Of a stretch of DNA of 35,776 bases, positions 1-6,987 are shown in pieces. Position 1 is the stretch's first letter; the number at the start of each line of letters is the position of its first letter. The stretch lies in IMG/VR virus record IMGVR_UViG_3300032296_001219, positions 1 to 35,776 of that record; one strand, given 5' to 3'. The DNA is from a virus. The notes under the pieces are model-generated. The model did no database searches, was not told the DNA's origin, and saw only the letters and a list, made by a program, of their open reading frames with translations. Position numbers and translations under genes: made by a program.

Positions 1-958
1 CGCCGTTTGTCCACAGCACCAGTGGCTGCGCGCCAGTGCTGGCAATCTGCGCCTCCCCGGTGTCACGCACACCAACATAGATGTCGTTCAGGGAGTTGCC
101 GACACGCGCCCAGGTGAACGATGCGGTCGAGTTCGCAACACGCAGCCGCTCGCCTACTCCAAAAGACGTGGCGCCAATCCCCACATTCCCGCTTGCGTCG
201 ATGCGCATGCGTTCGGTGTTGTTGGTGGTCAACATAAACGGTGTATTGCTCACTGTGCCGATGTAGCCAATGCTCGGGGTTGCACCAAGCGATGCGCTAA
301 CTGCACCCACAACGAATGAGCTTTGCGCCGAAGAAGAACCCGCCAGAGTCAGCTGCCGGTCGTTGGCTCCTCCGCCCGGCGAAGTCGTCCCAATCCCCAC
401 ATTCCCATTCGCATCCACCCGAACCTGCTCCGCTCCCGCAGTAGCAAGTGCCAGCGTGTTCACGCCAGGGCGGAAGACGCCCGTGTCGGTGTCTGATGCG
501 AACGACAGGCCCGGGGCTGCTGCGGTGCCGTCTGCGATGTGTGCGATGCCCGCGGTGTTGCTGACCTTGACGAAGTCCGCGCCGTTCCACGCCACCACCG
601 CCCGCTCGCCGTTGGCAACGACCACCCCCGTCGTGGGGCCTACCCCACGAAGCACGACTGCGAACCCACCCGTAGTGGCGTTGTTGACGATGTACGCCTT
701 GGACTGCGCCGGAGCCGTGATGTTGCGCTGTGCCGTGCGTGCGCCCGTGCAGAGCAGGACCGCCTGTCGGGCTTGGTTGGCCGCGCCCGTGGTTGTCGTC
801 AGTGTGACGTCGGCATCCGTGCTGAGCGTGGCGGTGCCCGCCACAGCGCCGTCAAGCAGCGAGGTGATCGCGTTGTTGACCTCGGCGCCCCACGATCCGG
901 ACAGTTCGCCCGTGGCCGGCAGAGCCAGCCCGAGCAGGGGGGTGTATGCGGTTGGCAT
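1..958 (-). CDS. Tail fibre-like protein, 3' part cut by window edge
   Basis: The reading frame opens with ATG at 958, preceded by TAGGA, and stays open to the left edge (about 319 codons seen). The N-terminus ([20 protein letters not shown]) has the look of fibre proteins that begin with a '[11 protein letters not shown]' segment. Further on there are two copies of the fibre repeat that contains NVGIG ([14 protein letters not shown] and [13 protein letters not shown]). Such repeats are typical of trimeric beta-rich tail fibres that bind the host surface. The C-terminal receptor-binding part lies outside the window. It is the last visible gene of the leftward virion operon, 8 bp after the stop of the 138-residue tail protein. 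Fibre assignment is by repeat style, not by a database match. Confidence 0.75.
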   Translation of the reverse strand, partial: MPTAYTPLLGLALPATGELSGSWGAEVNNAITSLLDGAVAGTATLSTDADVTLTTTTGAANQARQAVLLCTGARTAQRNITAPAQSKAYIVNNATTGGFAVVLRGVGPTTGVVVANGERAVVAWNGADFVKVSNTAGIAHIADGTAAAPGLSFASDTDTGVFRPGVNTLALATAGAEQVRVDANGNVGIGTTSPGGGANDRQLTLAGSSSAQSSFVVGAVSASLGATPSIGYIGTVSNTPFMLTTNNTERMRIDASGNVGIGATSFGVGERLRVANSTASFTWARVGNSLNDIYVGVRDTGEAQIASTGAQPLVLWTNG

Positions 959-966
959 GTCGTGTC

Positions 967-1383
967 CTATTCAAAGCGGATCAGGGCCGACGTCGGCCCT
1001 GTGGGTGGGAGCTGGACGGTGAACGTCCCGGCTGCGCGTTTGTCATCCCCGAAGTCCAGCACCGCCACCGTGCGGTTGGCCTTGCTCGCGTTGTAGATCA
1101 GCGCCCCTCGGCAGACAAACGACGCTCCCGTCCAAGTCGGGTTGTTGAAAGTCAAGAACGCCACGTTCGCCGCCAGCGAGAGCGTCACGCCGGTCAACAC
1201 TACACCACCAGCCGCGTAGCCCGCACCCACAACCTCGTTGGCGGCCGTGTAGACCGTCGTCGATGGGCCAAGCGAGGCGTTGGCCGTGTACAGCGCGAAC
1301 CGAAGCGTGTCAACCGGCAGGTTGTGCACCGCCTGCCAAGACTCCACTCGGAACGAATCCGTCAACCCCTGGACAAGCGCCAT
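967..1383 (-). CDS. Small virion/tail protein, beta-rich
   Basis: This 138-residue protein starts at ATG 1383 behind GGAGTAAGTTGAC. The visible pattern is [20 protein letters not shown], then [13 protein letters not shown], then [20 protein letters not shown], then FG. That is a widespread phage virion protein type found next to adaptor and fibre genes in podovirus-like genomes. No catalytic motif or membrane segment is visible. It begins immediately after the stop of the adaptor-like gene and ends 8 bp before the fibre start, so it is presumably co-transcribed with them. Its exact place in the tail is unknown to me. Confidence 0.6.
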   Translation of the reverse strand: MALVQGLTDSFRVESWQAVHNLPVDTLRFALYTANASLGPSTTVYTAANEVVGAGYAAGGVVLTGVTLSLAANVAFLTFNNPTWTGASFVCRGALIYNASKANRTVAVLDFGDDKRAAGTFTVQLPPTGPTSALIRFE

Positions 1384-1384
1384 G

Positions 1385-2044
1385 TCAACTTACTCCCATG
1401 CGCGCCTGACCGCTGCGGTATGCGTCGCGGGTATTCTTCCCATCTGCAAGCTGCTTGAATAGCAACAGCGATTGCTTGAGCTTGTATTCGTATATCTTTA
1501 CCGTGTCTTTGTCCTGCTTCATGAACCGCGCAGCCTCGACCATCACCGCGTCGAACAGCACTGACTCGAAGTTGTCCCCAAGCCACGACCGCCCGCTGAC
1601 GGCGACCGCGATGCTCTCAGGATAGGCGAAGTAGTTGAGGTCCAGGCTCAGCGCCGCAGACGGCGTAGGCCCCAGCAGGATTGCTTGTGTCAGCGGCGTA
1701 GCCGGCGCCCCGACCAGCGCGTAGAACTTTGGCGTGCCCGTGATCGTCGGGCTCGGGTAGGCTTCCCGGATGAAGTTCACGTCCTTGTTGAGCAGGAAGC
1801 TGTGCTCGCCCAGCGTAGAGATCACCGCAAGGCTGAACGCCGACAAGAAGTCGGTAGGCAGGTTGACCAGCGGCGCGCTGATGACCGTGGACAAAGCCGC
1901 GGTCTTGCGTGTGATGGGCGGCTGTGCTGCGTTGTAAATGACCTGCTCAGCAAGCTGCGTCATCGTGGCGAAGTCGAACGGAGAAAACGTGTTAGACGTG
2001 TAGTCCTCAACCGCCGTCTGCAACTGCGAGTAGGTTATCGACAC
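1385..2044 (-). CDS. Probable head-tail adaptor (SU10-adaptor-like)
   Basis: A 219-residue protein with a GTG start (2044). It opens with a short amphipathic helix (YSQLQTAVEDYTSN), followed by AEQVIYNAAQPP and a conserved-looking VNLPTDFLSAFSL segment. The C-terminal half (VLFDAVMVEAARFMKQDKDT) is helical. This order (N-terminal helices, a 'lP.dfl' strand region, C-terminal helical tail) is that of phage connector/adaptor proteins of the SU10-adaptor or P22 gp4 type, which form the ring beneath the portal. The gene lies between the HExxH gene and a tail protein. A second adaptor-like protein is encoded at 5278-5973; the two may form successive rings. Family placement is from memory of sequence style. 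Confidence 0.55.
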   Translation of the reverse strand: MSITYSQLQTAVEDYTSNTFSPFDFATMTQLAEQVIYNAAQPPITRKTAALSTVISAPLVNLPTDFLSAFSLAVISTLGEHSFLLNKDVNFIREAYPSPTITGTPKFYALVGAPATPLTQAILLGPTPSAALSLDLNYFAYPESIAVAVSGRSWLGDNFESVLFDAVMVEAARFMKQDKDTVKIYEYKLKQSLLLFKQLADGKNTRDAYRSGQARMGVS

Positions 2045-2047
2045 GCT

Positions 2048-2446
2048 TCAGCCCTCATTCATCCGCCGAGCAAACTCGGCCATCAACTCTTGTGCAAGGG
2101 ACTGCACAGCGTAAGCCTCCTGCTCGACGCCAGGACAACGCTCGCCGATGCTGGCCGCGTACTCCTGCCACACATGCACAGCCTCGTGAACCAAGAGCCC
2201 CGCAACTTCGATGGGCGAGCGCCCTTCGTAGTCCGATAGGCAGACAATGCATGCGGTGCCTTTAGGTGTGATGTGTACGTGTGTCGTTGCGTGCGCCCCT
2301 GCATTCACGTAGGCCGCGGAAAATCCCGTCTTGTTCTCCGCAATAACGGCGTCGAACTCTTCTTGCGACAGGCACAGCGTCAGGAACGGCCCCGGCGCGG
2401 CAATACGCCGATCCAACCACTTGGTCCGCAGCTTACCCATGCTCAC
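2048..2446 (-). CDS. HExxH metallopeptidase-like protein of the virion module
   Basis: A 132-residue protein with the zinc-binding motif HEAVH at residues 87-91, inside a hydrophobic helix (VAGLLVHEAVHVWQEY), and acidic residues downstream (PGVEQEAYA, E108/E110) that could be the third ligand as in gluzincins. This resembles a minimal metallopeptidase core, though it is very small. The GTG at 2446 overlaps the preceding stop; an in-frame ATG at 2440 is an equally good start. The location among tail genes suggests a virion-borne or assembly-associated hydrolase. A non-catalytic metal-binding role cannot be excluded. Confidence 0.55.
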   Translation of the reverse strand: MSMGKLRTKWLDRRIAAPGPFLTLCLSQEEFDAVIAENKTGFSAAYVNAGAHATTHVHITPKGTACIVCLSDYEGRSPIEVAGLLVHEAVHVWQEYAASIGERCPGVEQEAYAVQSLAQELMAEFARRMNEG

Positions 2447-2628
2447 GCCATCGGGCCGCGAGACACCGTGCCCTTCGTTGCCGCGCCCGTGCCGCGCATC
2501 TTGATGCCGGAGGTCTTGACTGCCGGGTAGTCCTTGACGCGGTGATCGCCGACCGAGACGTTCAGCTCGTCAACGCCCTTGGGCGTAGCGCCAGCAGCAG
2601 GGCTGGCGACCTTCTTGGCCTTCGTCAT
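2443..2628 (-). CDS. Small conserved basic phage protein (GTGAATKG type)
   Basis: A 61-residue Lys/Gly-rich protein ending in VKTSGIKMRGTGAATKG-TVSRGPMA. This C-terminal signature recurs as a tiny protein in the virion modules of many aquatic phages; its function is unknown to me. No membrane segment or cysteines. It starts at ATG 2628, directly downstream of another small basic gene, and its stop overlaps the start of the HExxH gene, so translation is probably coupled. Confidence 0.6.
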   Translation of the reverse strand: MTKAKKVASPAAGATPKGVDELNVSVGDHRVKDYPAVKTSGIKMRGTGAATKGTVSRGPMA

Positions 2629-2631
2629 GAC

Positions 2632-2787
2632 TCACCCCGTCTTCTGGTTGGCGATGCGGGACGCGTTGCGGCCCATCTGCTTGCGGTCCTCCGAGGTGGG
2701 GCCGCCCTTCTTGAAGCCTGCCGCCTTCGGCCCGTGCGCCTTGCTGGCGGGCATCTTGGCGTGCTTTTCGAGAGTCATCTTCTTCAT
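2632..2787 (-). CDS. Small basic phage protein (51 aa)
   Basis: A 51-residue, strongly basic protein starting at ATG 2787 behind AGAGGCGACC. A longer in-frame upstream extension exists but would overlap the zinc-ribbon gene and lacks a ribosome site. The C-terminus, FKKGGPTSEDRKQMGRNASR, is a motif seen in short phage proteins encoded near tail genes. It belongs with the neighbouring small basic proteins at 2443, 5977 and 6216. Function unknown. Confidence 0.55.
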   Translation of the reverse strand: MKKMTLEKHAKMPASKAHGPKAAGFKKGGPTSEDRKQMGRNASRIANQKTG

Positions 2788-2798
2788 GGTCGCCTCTT

Positions 2799-3185
2799 CT
2801 AGGTAAATGACACTGTACCGACTACACCGCGCCCTAGCAAGTAGTTCGGCGTCAGCCCTGCTGCAGCCCCCTGCGCCCCGCCAACCGGAGCCCAGCCCCA
2901 CTGGTACACCCGACTGCCTTCACCCGGGAATCCCGCCGCATTCGTACCCGACTGCAGCCACGTGTTGGTGTCCGGGCGTGGGTCTCTGATGGCCTGCGGA
3001 TCACTGATCGGGTACATGCCCAACTGGAGCTGCGGGTGATCCGGCGTCCAACACTGCGGGCATGCCTTGATTTGCGTCTGCTTGGTCTTTACGGTTAGGT
3101 TCTTGAGTTTCTTCAGGTCAAAACGAAAGCCGCAAACATCGCAAAAACCGAATGCTTTTCTGCCGTTTGCAAAGCGGTTTGCCAT
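2799..3185 (-). CDS. Zinc-ribbon virion-module protein
   Basis: A 128-residue protein with two CxxC pairs, CDVC (residues 15-18) and CPQC (42-45), forming a probable zinc ribbon. This is followed by WTPDHPQLQLG and a DPQAIRDPRPDT segment, and a Gly-rich C-terminus. The arrangement GFCDVCGFRFDLKKLK then CPQC-TPDHPQL is a recurrent phage protein type coded between fibre and connector genes. Its job is unknown; a small structural or assembly role is likely from context. It begins 16 bp after the stop of the glycoside hydrolase gene. Confidence 0.6.
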   Translation of the reverse strand: MANRFANGRKAFGFCDVCGFRFDLKKLKNLTVKTKQTQIKACPQCWTPDHPQLQLGMYPISDPQAIRDPRPDTNTWLQSGTNAAGFPGEGSRVYQWGWAPVGGAQGAAAGLTPNYLLGRGVVGTVSFT

Positions 3186-3201
3186 CTAAACCCCCGCAAG
3201 C

Positions 3202-4362
3202 TCAAACAAAAACAATCTGGTTGTTAATAGACGCGCACAACTCGGCGCCGGGTAGTCTGTTTACCCACTGAACAGTGCGACCGCGAAGAAAATTGACCGC
3301 GGTTATAAACGCGGGTTCGTTACGCGAAACGCGCATGTCGGGCACGCCCGCGGCGTCATGACTGTACCAGCACCAAGCGGTAGCACCCTGCGCCCGAGCG
3401 TAGAGTAGTGCTCTCGCAACATCAACCCAGGTGTACGCGCCGAAGTTGCTGTCTCCGCACTCATCAATCATGAACGGCTTGCTGAACCCGGCGGCGGCAA
3501 ACGCGGCTTTGACGTCGTCGATGACGTGAAGGTCAATCCAGAGGCCGGAGGGAAATCCGCCGGAATAGGCGTGGTGCGACCAGACATTGCAAAAGTTTCC
3601 AAGCCCGGCTGCCAGCAGTGTCTCCACGGTCATGCCGGGGCCTGATGCACTTCTATCCGTCAGCGTGGCTGACAAGACTGTGTACGTCGTACTGTTAGCC
3701 GTGTTGTATGCCTGAACCGCATTCCAGATTGTTTGCTGGTGCAAAACGAGGTTTGCGACCGAGTCTTTGTAGACGTTCGGGGTGTTGGGCTCGTTCCAAC
3801 CCTGGATCGAAGCGTCTGTGACGCCGTTGGTCCGCATGAGGTTCAGCACGTAGTTCACGTGTGAAGTGAGCGTCGCAAAGCTGGCAGGCACCCAGGCCGT
3901 CCCTGTCCCGTTTCCGTCACCCGCCGAGCTGGGGTTGCTGCTGGCCCACTGCGGCGTGAATGGCACGGGGTAAATAATCTTGACGCCGAGGTCGCGGCAA
4001 CGCTGTATCATGCTGACCAGCTTGTTGACTGCCGTCGTGTTGTACACGCCTGCTGCCGTCTCAATGTCGCGCCAATCAACCAAAGAGTCCAGGAATCGTC
4101 GACGACCGTAGAAGTACGTGGGGCCGAGCGCTGCCCCGCAGTGGATGCCGAAAAAGTCGTCTGGGAAAGCAAACGGCGTGGACGTGATCTGCGAAATTCC
4201 GCCGGCCTGCACCCGCACGGGCAGAACGGCTTGCGCCGCGTCTGAACGCTCAATGCAGTCAATGTCCGTTGCCCGATGAACAACCGAAACGAATCGCCGA
4301 GTGTCTATCGATGGCGACAACCCCTGGCTGTCGTTGACAGTTTGCTTGCTGAATGTCTGCAT
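3202..4362 (-). CDS. Clan GH-A glycoside hydrolase, probable virion depolymerase
   Basis: A 386-residue protein. Residues about 65-370 read as a TIM barrel of the retaining clan GH-A (GH5/GH39/GH42-like). The acid/base glutamate sits in IQGWNEPN (E191) and the probable nucleophile is E301 in PFMIDECGDSN. Other barrel-like strands include VKIIYPVPFTPQW and VWSHHAYSGG, and a late Trp-rich strand is ATAWCWYSH. The N-terminal 60 residues are unrelated and could attach the enzyme to the tail. Flanked by tail-associated genes, it most likely degrades capsule, exopolysaccharide or cell-surface glycan during adsorption. No signal peptide. Substrate cannot be read from sequence; an exact GH family is not assigned. 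Confidence 0.75.
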   Translation of the reverse strand: MQTFSKQTVNDSQGLSPSIDTRRFVSVVHRATDIDCIERSDAAQAVLPVRVQAGGISQITSTPFAFPDDFFGIHCGAALGPTYFYGRRRFLDSLVDWRDIETAAGVYNTTAVNKLVSMIQRCRDLGVKIIYPVPFTPQWASSNPSSAGDGNGTGTAWVPASFATLTSHVNYVLNLMRTNGVTDASIQGWNEPNTPNVYKDSVANLVLHQQTIWNAVQAYNTANSTTYTVLSATLTDRSASGPGMTVETLLAAGLGNFCNVWSHHAYSGGFPSGLWIDLHVIDDVKAAFAAAGFSKPFMIDECGDSNFGAYTWVDVARALLYARAQGATAWCWYSHDAAGVPDMRVSRNEPAFITAVNFLRGRTVQWVNRLPGAELCASINNQIVFV

Positions 4363-4364
4363 GA

Positions 4365-4976
4365 TCAGCCTAGCACTTCGACCATGAACATCTTCTTGAT
4401 GATGGTATCGCTGGCATTGCTCTTCAGGCAGACGAACGAAAGCGTCTGGTCGATAGCCATGTTGATCGACGTGTCAACCATAATGCCCGCTGAGGGGCCT
4501 GGTACGGTGTTGCCGTTCTGGTAGCCGTTGGCGGACACGCTGCCACGGTTGAAAAACAACTGCGTGTACGACGCTGACTCGTTGCCGCCGCCGCCGAAGA
4601 TCGTCGCCATGATGTTGGTGCCGCTCATGCGGAACCAGAACGTCTTGGTGCCCGCGCTGTTGCTGACAAGCGCCTGAGCGGTGATCCGCAAGACGCTGTT
4701 GGTGCCCATCAGCCCGCCGGGGATGACCACGCTGTCCAGCGCGTTTTCGTTGGTGTCTGCGGGCGCAGTCTGCGCGACGCCGTTGGAATAGAAGGCCGAG
4801 TCTGCGAGTCCATACTGGCTCGCAGAGCGGGCAAAGAACTTTACCCCGCTCGCTACGTCGACATACAGCGTATTGGGGTCAAGCTGACTCGCACTTGCCA
4901 AAGCACTAAGCTGCGCAAGTGTCACTCGCTTGTGCTGGCTTACGAACGTAGTTGCCGTGTTAGGTGTGAAGCTCAT
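4365..4976 (-). CDS. Minor virion protein, beta-sandwich-like
   Basis: A 203-residue protein rich in Ser, Thr, Asn and Ala. Its central stretch, PGGLMGTNSVLRITAQALVS then KTFWFRMSG, matches the 'G.mg.ngvLri...s.tnsa..KtfwvrlgGt' pattern of beta-sandwich modules in phage tail appendages. It begins 10 bp after the stop of the 95-residue gene and ends directly before the glycoside hydrolase, so the two could be parts of one appendage. No enzymatic motif. Assigned as structural from composition and context. Confidence 0.55.
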   Translation of the reverse strand: MSFTPNTATTFVSQHKRVTLAQLSALASASQLDPNTLYVDVASGVKFFARSASQYGLADSAFYSNGVAQTAPADTNENALDSVVIPGGLMGTNSVLRITAQALVSNSAGTKTFWFRMSGTNIMATIFGGGGNESASYTQLFFNRGSVSANGYQNGNTVPGPSAGIMVDTSINMAIDQTLSFVCLKSNASDTIIKKMFMVEVLG

Positions 4977-4986
4977 AACTACGCCT

Positions 4987-5274
4987 TTAGTGGGTGACTA
5001 CGACGTTTATCGAAAAGCGTCCGCGGCCTGTAGAAGTTACGCGGTAGCGCATTCGTGCTGGTAGTGCAGTCAGTAGCCCAGATTTAACCGTTGCTCCAAC
5101 TGTTGTCAGGTCGAACGTGCCGTAAACAACCTCGTCGCTGCCGACGATCTCTACGGTCATTGCTGGCAACTCTGTAAGCACGGCAACAAAGTTAGCGACT
5201 GGCGTTAACATCGTTTGTGGGCTTGACGAGAGCTGCTCCGGCAGTCGGTTGGAGTTGTCTATGCAGTGTGCCAT
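4987..5274 (-). CDS. Hypothetical small virion-module protein (95 aa)
   Basis: A 95-residue protein without a recognised family. The C-terminal part alternates hydrophobic and polar residues (MTVEIVGSDEVVYGTFDL, RYRVTSTGRGRFSINVVVTH), consistent with a small beta domain. It lies between an adaptor-like gene and a beta-sandwich tail protein, with gaps of 3 and 10 bp, so it is part of the same transcript. A structural role is inferred only from position. Confidence 0.5.
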   Translation of the reverse strand: MAHCIDNSNRLPEQLSSSPQTMLTPVANFVAVLTELPAMTVEIVGSDEVVYGTFDLTTVGATVKSGLLTALPARMRYRVTSTGRGRFSINVVVTH

Positions 5275-5277
5275 AAA

Positions 5278-5973
5278 TTACCCTATGAACATTTGCCGCG
5301 GTACGAAACGCACTGCAGCCTTCTCACGGTCTTCCGTCGAAGCCAGTTCCCACGCCGCATCGTACTGTTCCTTGAGCACCGGCATGCGGTCAAGGGCGCC
5401 TGGGATCTTCAGCGACAGGTAGTACGTCAGCCCCGCCACGAGGCAGGGCAGGAACCTGAACGGGATGTCTTGCGTGAACGAGCCGCCTGCACCCGCGTCT
5501 TGGATGCGCCGCAGATACCAGTACACCAGAGTGTAGGTCTGCGAGCTGTCCGGCACCGGCCACACCGTGAACTGCGGAGCGTCGGCTTGGCGGTTGATCC
5601 ACATCTGGATGGGGCGCGCCTGCTGCAGCTTGTTCGGGATCGACGAGTAGGTCGAGACCGAGATCCGTGTGATCGTCAGGTCGGTTTGCGTTGCCACATT
5701 GTTCTCGCCTGTGCGAATGACATGCTCAAGCAAGTCGACCGTGTCGGCCGGCAGCGTGTACGTCGCCGTTCCGGGAGTCAGTACCTGAGAGCCCTGCGCA
5801 ATCGTCCAGAGGTTGACGCCGCGGTTTGCCCAGTCAGCGAACAGCAGGTTAAGGCTACGCCGTGCAGTACGCAAATCGTAACCTGTGCGCAACTCCGAAC
5901 CGCAGCGCTCGAAGCACTCCTCCACGATCTCGTTTAAGTCGAGATCAAACGTTGCGGTTCCTGACGTTGCCAT
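5278..5973 (-). CDS. Head completion/adaptor protein (P22 gp4-like or tail-tube-ring type)
   Basis: A 231-residue protein beginning with an acidic helix (DLDLNEIVEECFERCGSEL), then RTGYDLRTARRSLNLLFADW, then PADTVDLLEHVI and a beta-rich core (LTITRISVSTYSSIPNK). The last third is FRFLPCLVAGLTYYLSLKIP plus an acidic C-terminal helix. This is the layout of podovirus connector/adaptor proteins that plug the portal and seat the tail. It differs from the other adaptor-like protein at 1385-2044. Follows the small basic proteins with a 3-bp gap. Confidence 0.6.
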   Translation of the reverse strand: MATSGTATFDLDLNEIVEECFERCGSELRTGYDLRTARRSLNLLFADWANRGVNLWTIAQGSQVLTPGTATYTLPADTVDLLEHVIRTGENNVATQTDLTITRISVSTYSSIPNKLQQARPIQMWINRQADAPQFTVWPVPDSSQTYTLVYWYLRRIQDAGAGGSFTQDIPFRFLPCLVAGLTYYLSLKIPGALDRMPVLKEQYDAAWELASTEDREKAAVRFVPRQMFIG

Positions 5974-5976
5974 GTG

Positions 5977-6219
5977 CTACTTTGCTGTGCGCGCAGAGCG
6001 CTTGAGCGCGTTGGTGGTGGGAGCCCCTTCAGCGCCGGGCTTTCGCATCTTCTCGCCGCTGCCGGCGGCGATGCGCTTCCGCTTAGCGTGGATGTTGCTG
6101 TACAAGCCGACCTTGCCGCCCGCGGCGTAGATGTCCGTGGGCTCCGGGCCATCGCGGCGAACGACCTCCTTCGGCCGCTTGCCGGGGGCGATAGCCCCCA
6201 TGCCACGAGCCGGCCTCAC
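5977..6219 (-). CDS. Small basic phage protein (80 aa)
   Basis: An 80-residue basic protein with GTG start (6219) behind GAGGGAAG; an in-frame ATG at 6201 has no ribosome site. The second half, LYSNIHAKRKRIAAGSGEKM, followed by RKPGAEGAPT, is a conserved phage signature known from short genes beside tail genes. The GTGA overlap with the preceding gene implies coupled translation. Function unknown. Confidence 0.6.
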   Translation of the reverse strand: MRPARGMGAIAPGKRPKEVVRRDGPEPTDIYAAGGKVGLYSNIHAKRKRIAAGSGEKMRKPGAEGAPTTNALKRSARTAK

Positions 6220-6473
6220 ACGAACTTCCCTCGGGTCTTGCCCTTGACTTCGCAGCCGCCGCCCTTGGCGTACTTGGCGGGTTTCTGCTCGCCCTTCTTG
6301 GCGGGCTTCTTCTCGGACTTTTTCATCATGAACGGGGGCAAAGGCTTCTTCATCTCAGGCTCCTCATGGGCACTCGGCCCGACAAATTTCTTCGCTACGC
6401 TCGGCGGCACATCCGTCTTGCCCGCCAACGAAGCATACATGAACCGCCGCTGTTTCTCGGATCTAACCGGCAC
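6216..6473 (-). CDS. Small Lys-rich phage protein (SEKQRRFMYA type)
   Basis: About 85 residues from GTG 6473. The start is chosen because the protein then begins MPVRSEKQRRFMYASLAGK, the usual beginning of this phage family; a longer frame upstream lies inside the preceding gene. Residues after VPPSVAKKFVGP become a Lys/Pro-rich tail. The gene overlaps its upstream neighbour by 11 bp. The family is common in virion modules but has no known function; the basic, disordered tail could bind nucleic acid. Confidence 0.55.
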   Translation of the reverse strand: MPVRSEKQRRFMYASLAGKTDVPPSVAKKFVGPSAHEEPEMKKPLPPFMMKKSEKKPAKKGEQKPAKYAKGGGCEVKGKTRGKFV

Positions 6474-6705
6474 GTCGCTCTCGCAGATTGTCCAACTTTT
6501 CCGACAGCGCGTCCAACCGCTTGAGCAGCTCATTCATGTCGTGTCGAAATTCCTGCCGCGTTATGTGATCGCGGGCAACTTCTTCTCGCGTCCTGTTAAG
6601 CAGCGCACTCAGTCGATCCAGCTCCTTAAACTTAGACGCCATGAAGAACGACACAACGGCTAACAGAACTGTGAGAATCGTGTTCCAAAGCAGTGTGTTG
6701 TCCAT
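6463..6705 (-). CDS. Membrane-anchored coiled-coil protein, possibly lysis-related
   Basis: An 80-residue protein: one N-terminal membrane helix (TILTVLLAVVSFFMASKF, about residues 9-26), followed by a long charged helix with heptad-like Leu spacing (LDRLSALLNR ... LLKRLDALSEKLDNLRER). This N-in/C-out single-span topology is seen in i-spanins, small holins and XhlA-like accessory proteins, so a lysis role is possible. No endolysin or second spanin gene is recognisable beside it, so the role remains open. Confidence 0.5.
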   Translation of the reverse strand: MDNTLLWNTILTVLLAVVSFFMASKFKELDRLSALLNRTREEVARDHITRQEFRHDMNELLKRLDALSEKLDNLRERRAG

Positions 6706-6706
6706 T

Positions 6707-6961
6707 TTAGCAATTCCACGCCCGTAGGCTTTTGTTGATGCGGCTGTTGGGGTCTTTAGCTGTCTTTTCCGAGGTCAGCTTTTTCTTCATACCCTTCATT
6801 CTGCTACAGAATGAATCCCTGCGGGGGCCACCTTCAGGCTGCGGCGCCTTCAGCCCTGGCTTACCGGGATTGGCGCGGTTGTAAGAGGCACGGCCTTTGG
6901 CGTTGAGTCCGCCCGACTCGGCCTTGCCTTCTTTACGTGTCCATGCAGGTGTCTTAGCCAC
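6707..6961 (-). CDS. Small conserved phage protein (DUF6321-like)
   Basis: An 84-residue, Gly/Lys-rich protein with GTG start at 6961. It begins MAKTPAWTRKEGKAESGGLN, continues AKGRASYN, GKPGLKAP, and has the late motif PRRDSFCSRMKGMK and C-terminal INKSLRAWNC. This series is characteristic of a small phage and cyanophage family that I recall as DUF6321; the label is from memory. Lies between the fibre-like gene and the coiled-coil membrane protein. Confidence 0.65.
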   Translation of the reverse strand: MAKTPAWTRKEGKAESGGLNAKGRASYNRANPGKPGLKAPQPEGGPRRDSFCSRMKGMKKKLTSEKTAKDPNSRINKSLRAWNC

Positions 6962-6987
6962 ACTCAGCCCCTGGCTATCTGTTCTGT

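Noticed and set aside
1685-2239. 184-codon plus-strand frame, antisense to adaptor and HExxH genes
   Set aside because: Arg-rich shadow frame; the minus-strand genes have clear families and ribosome sites.
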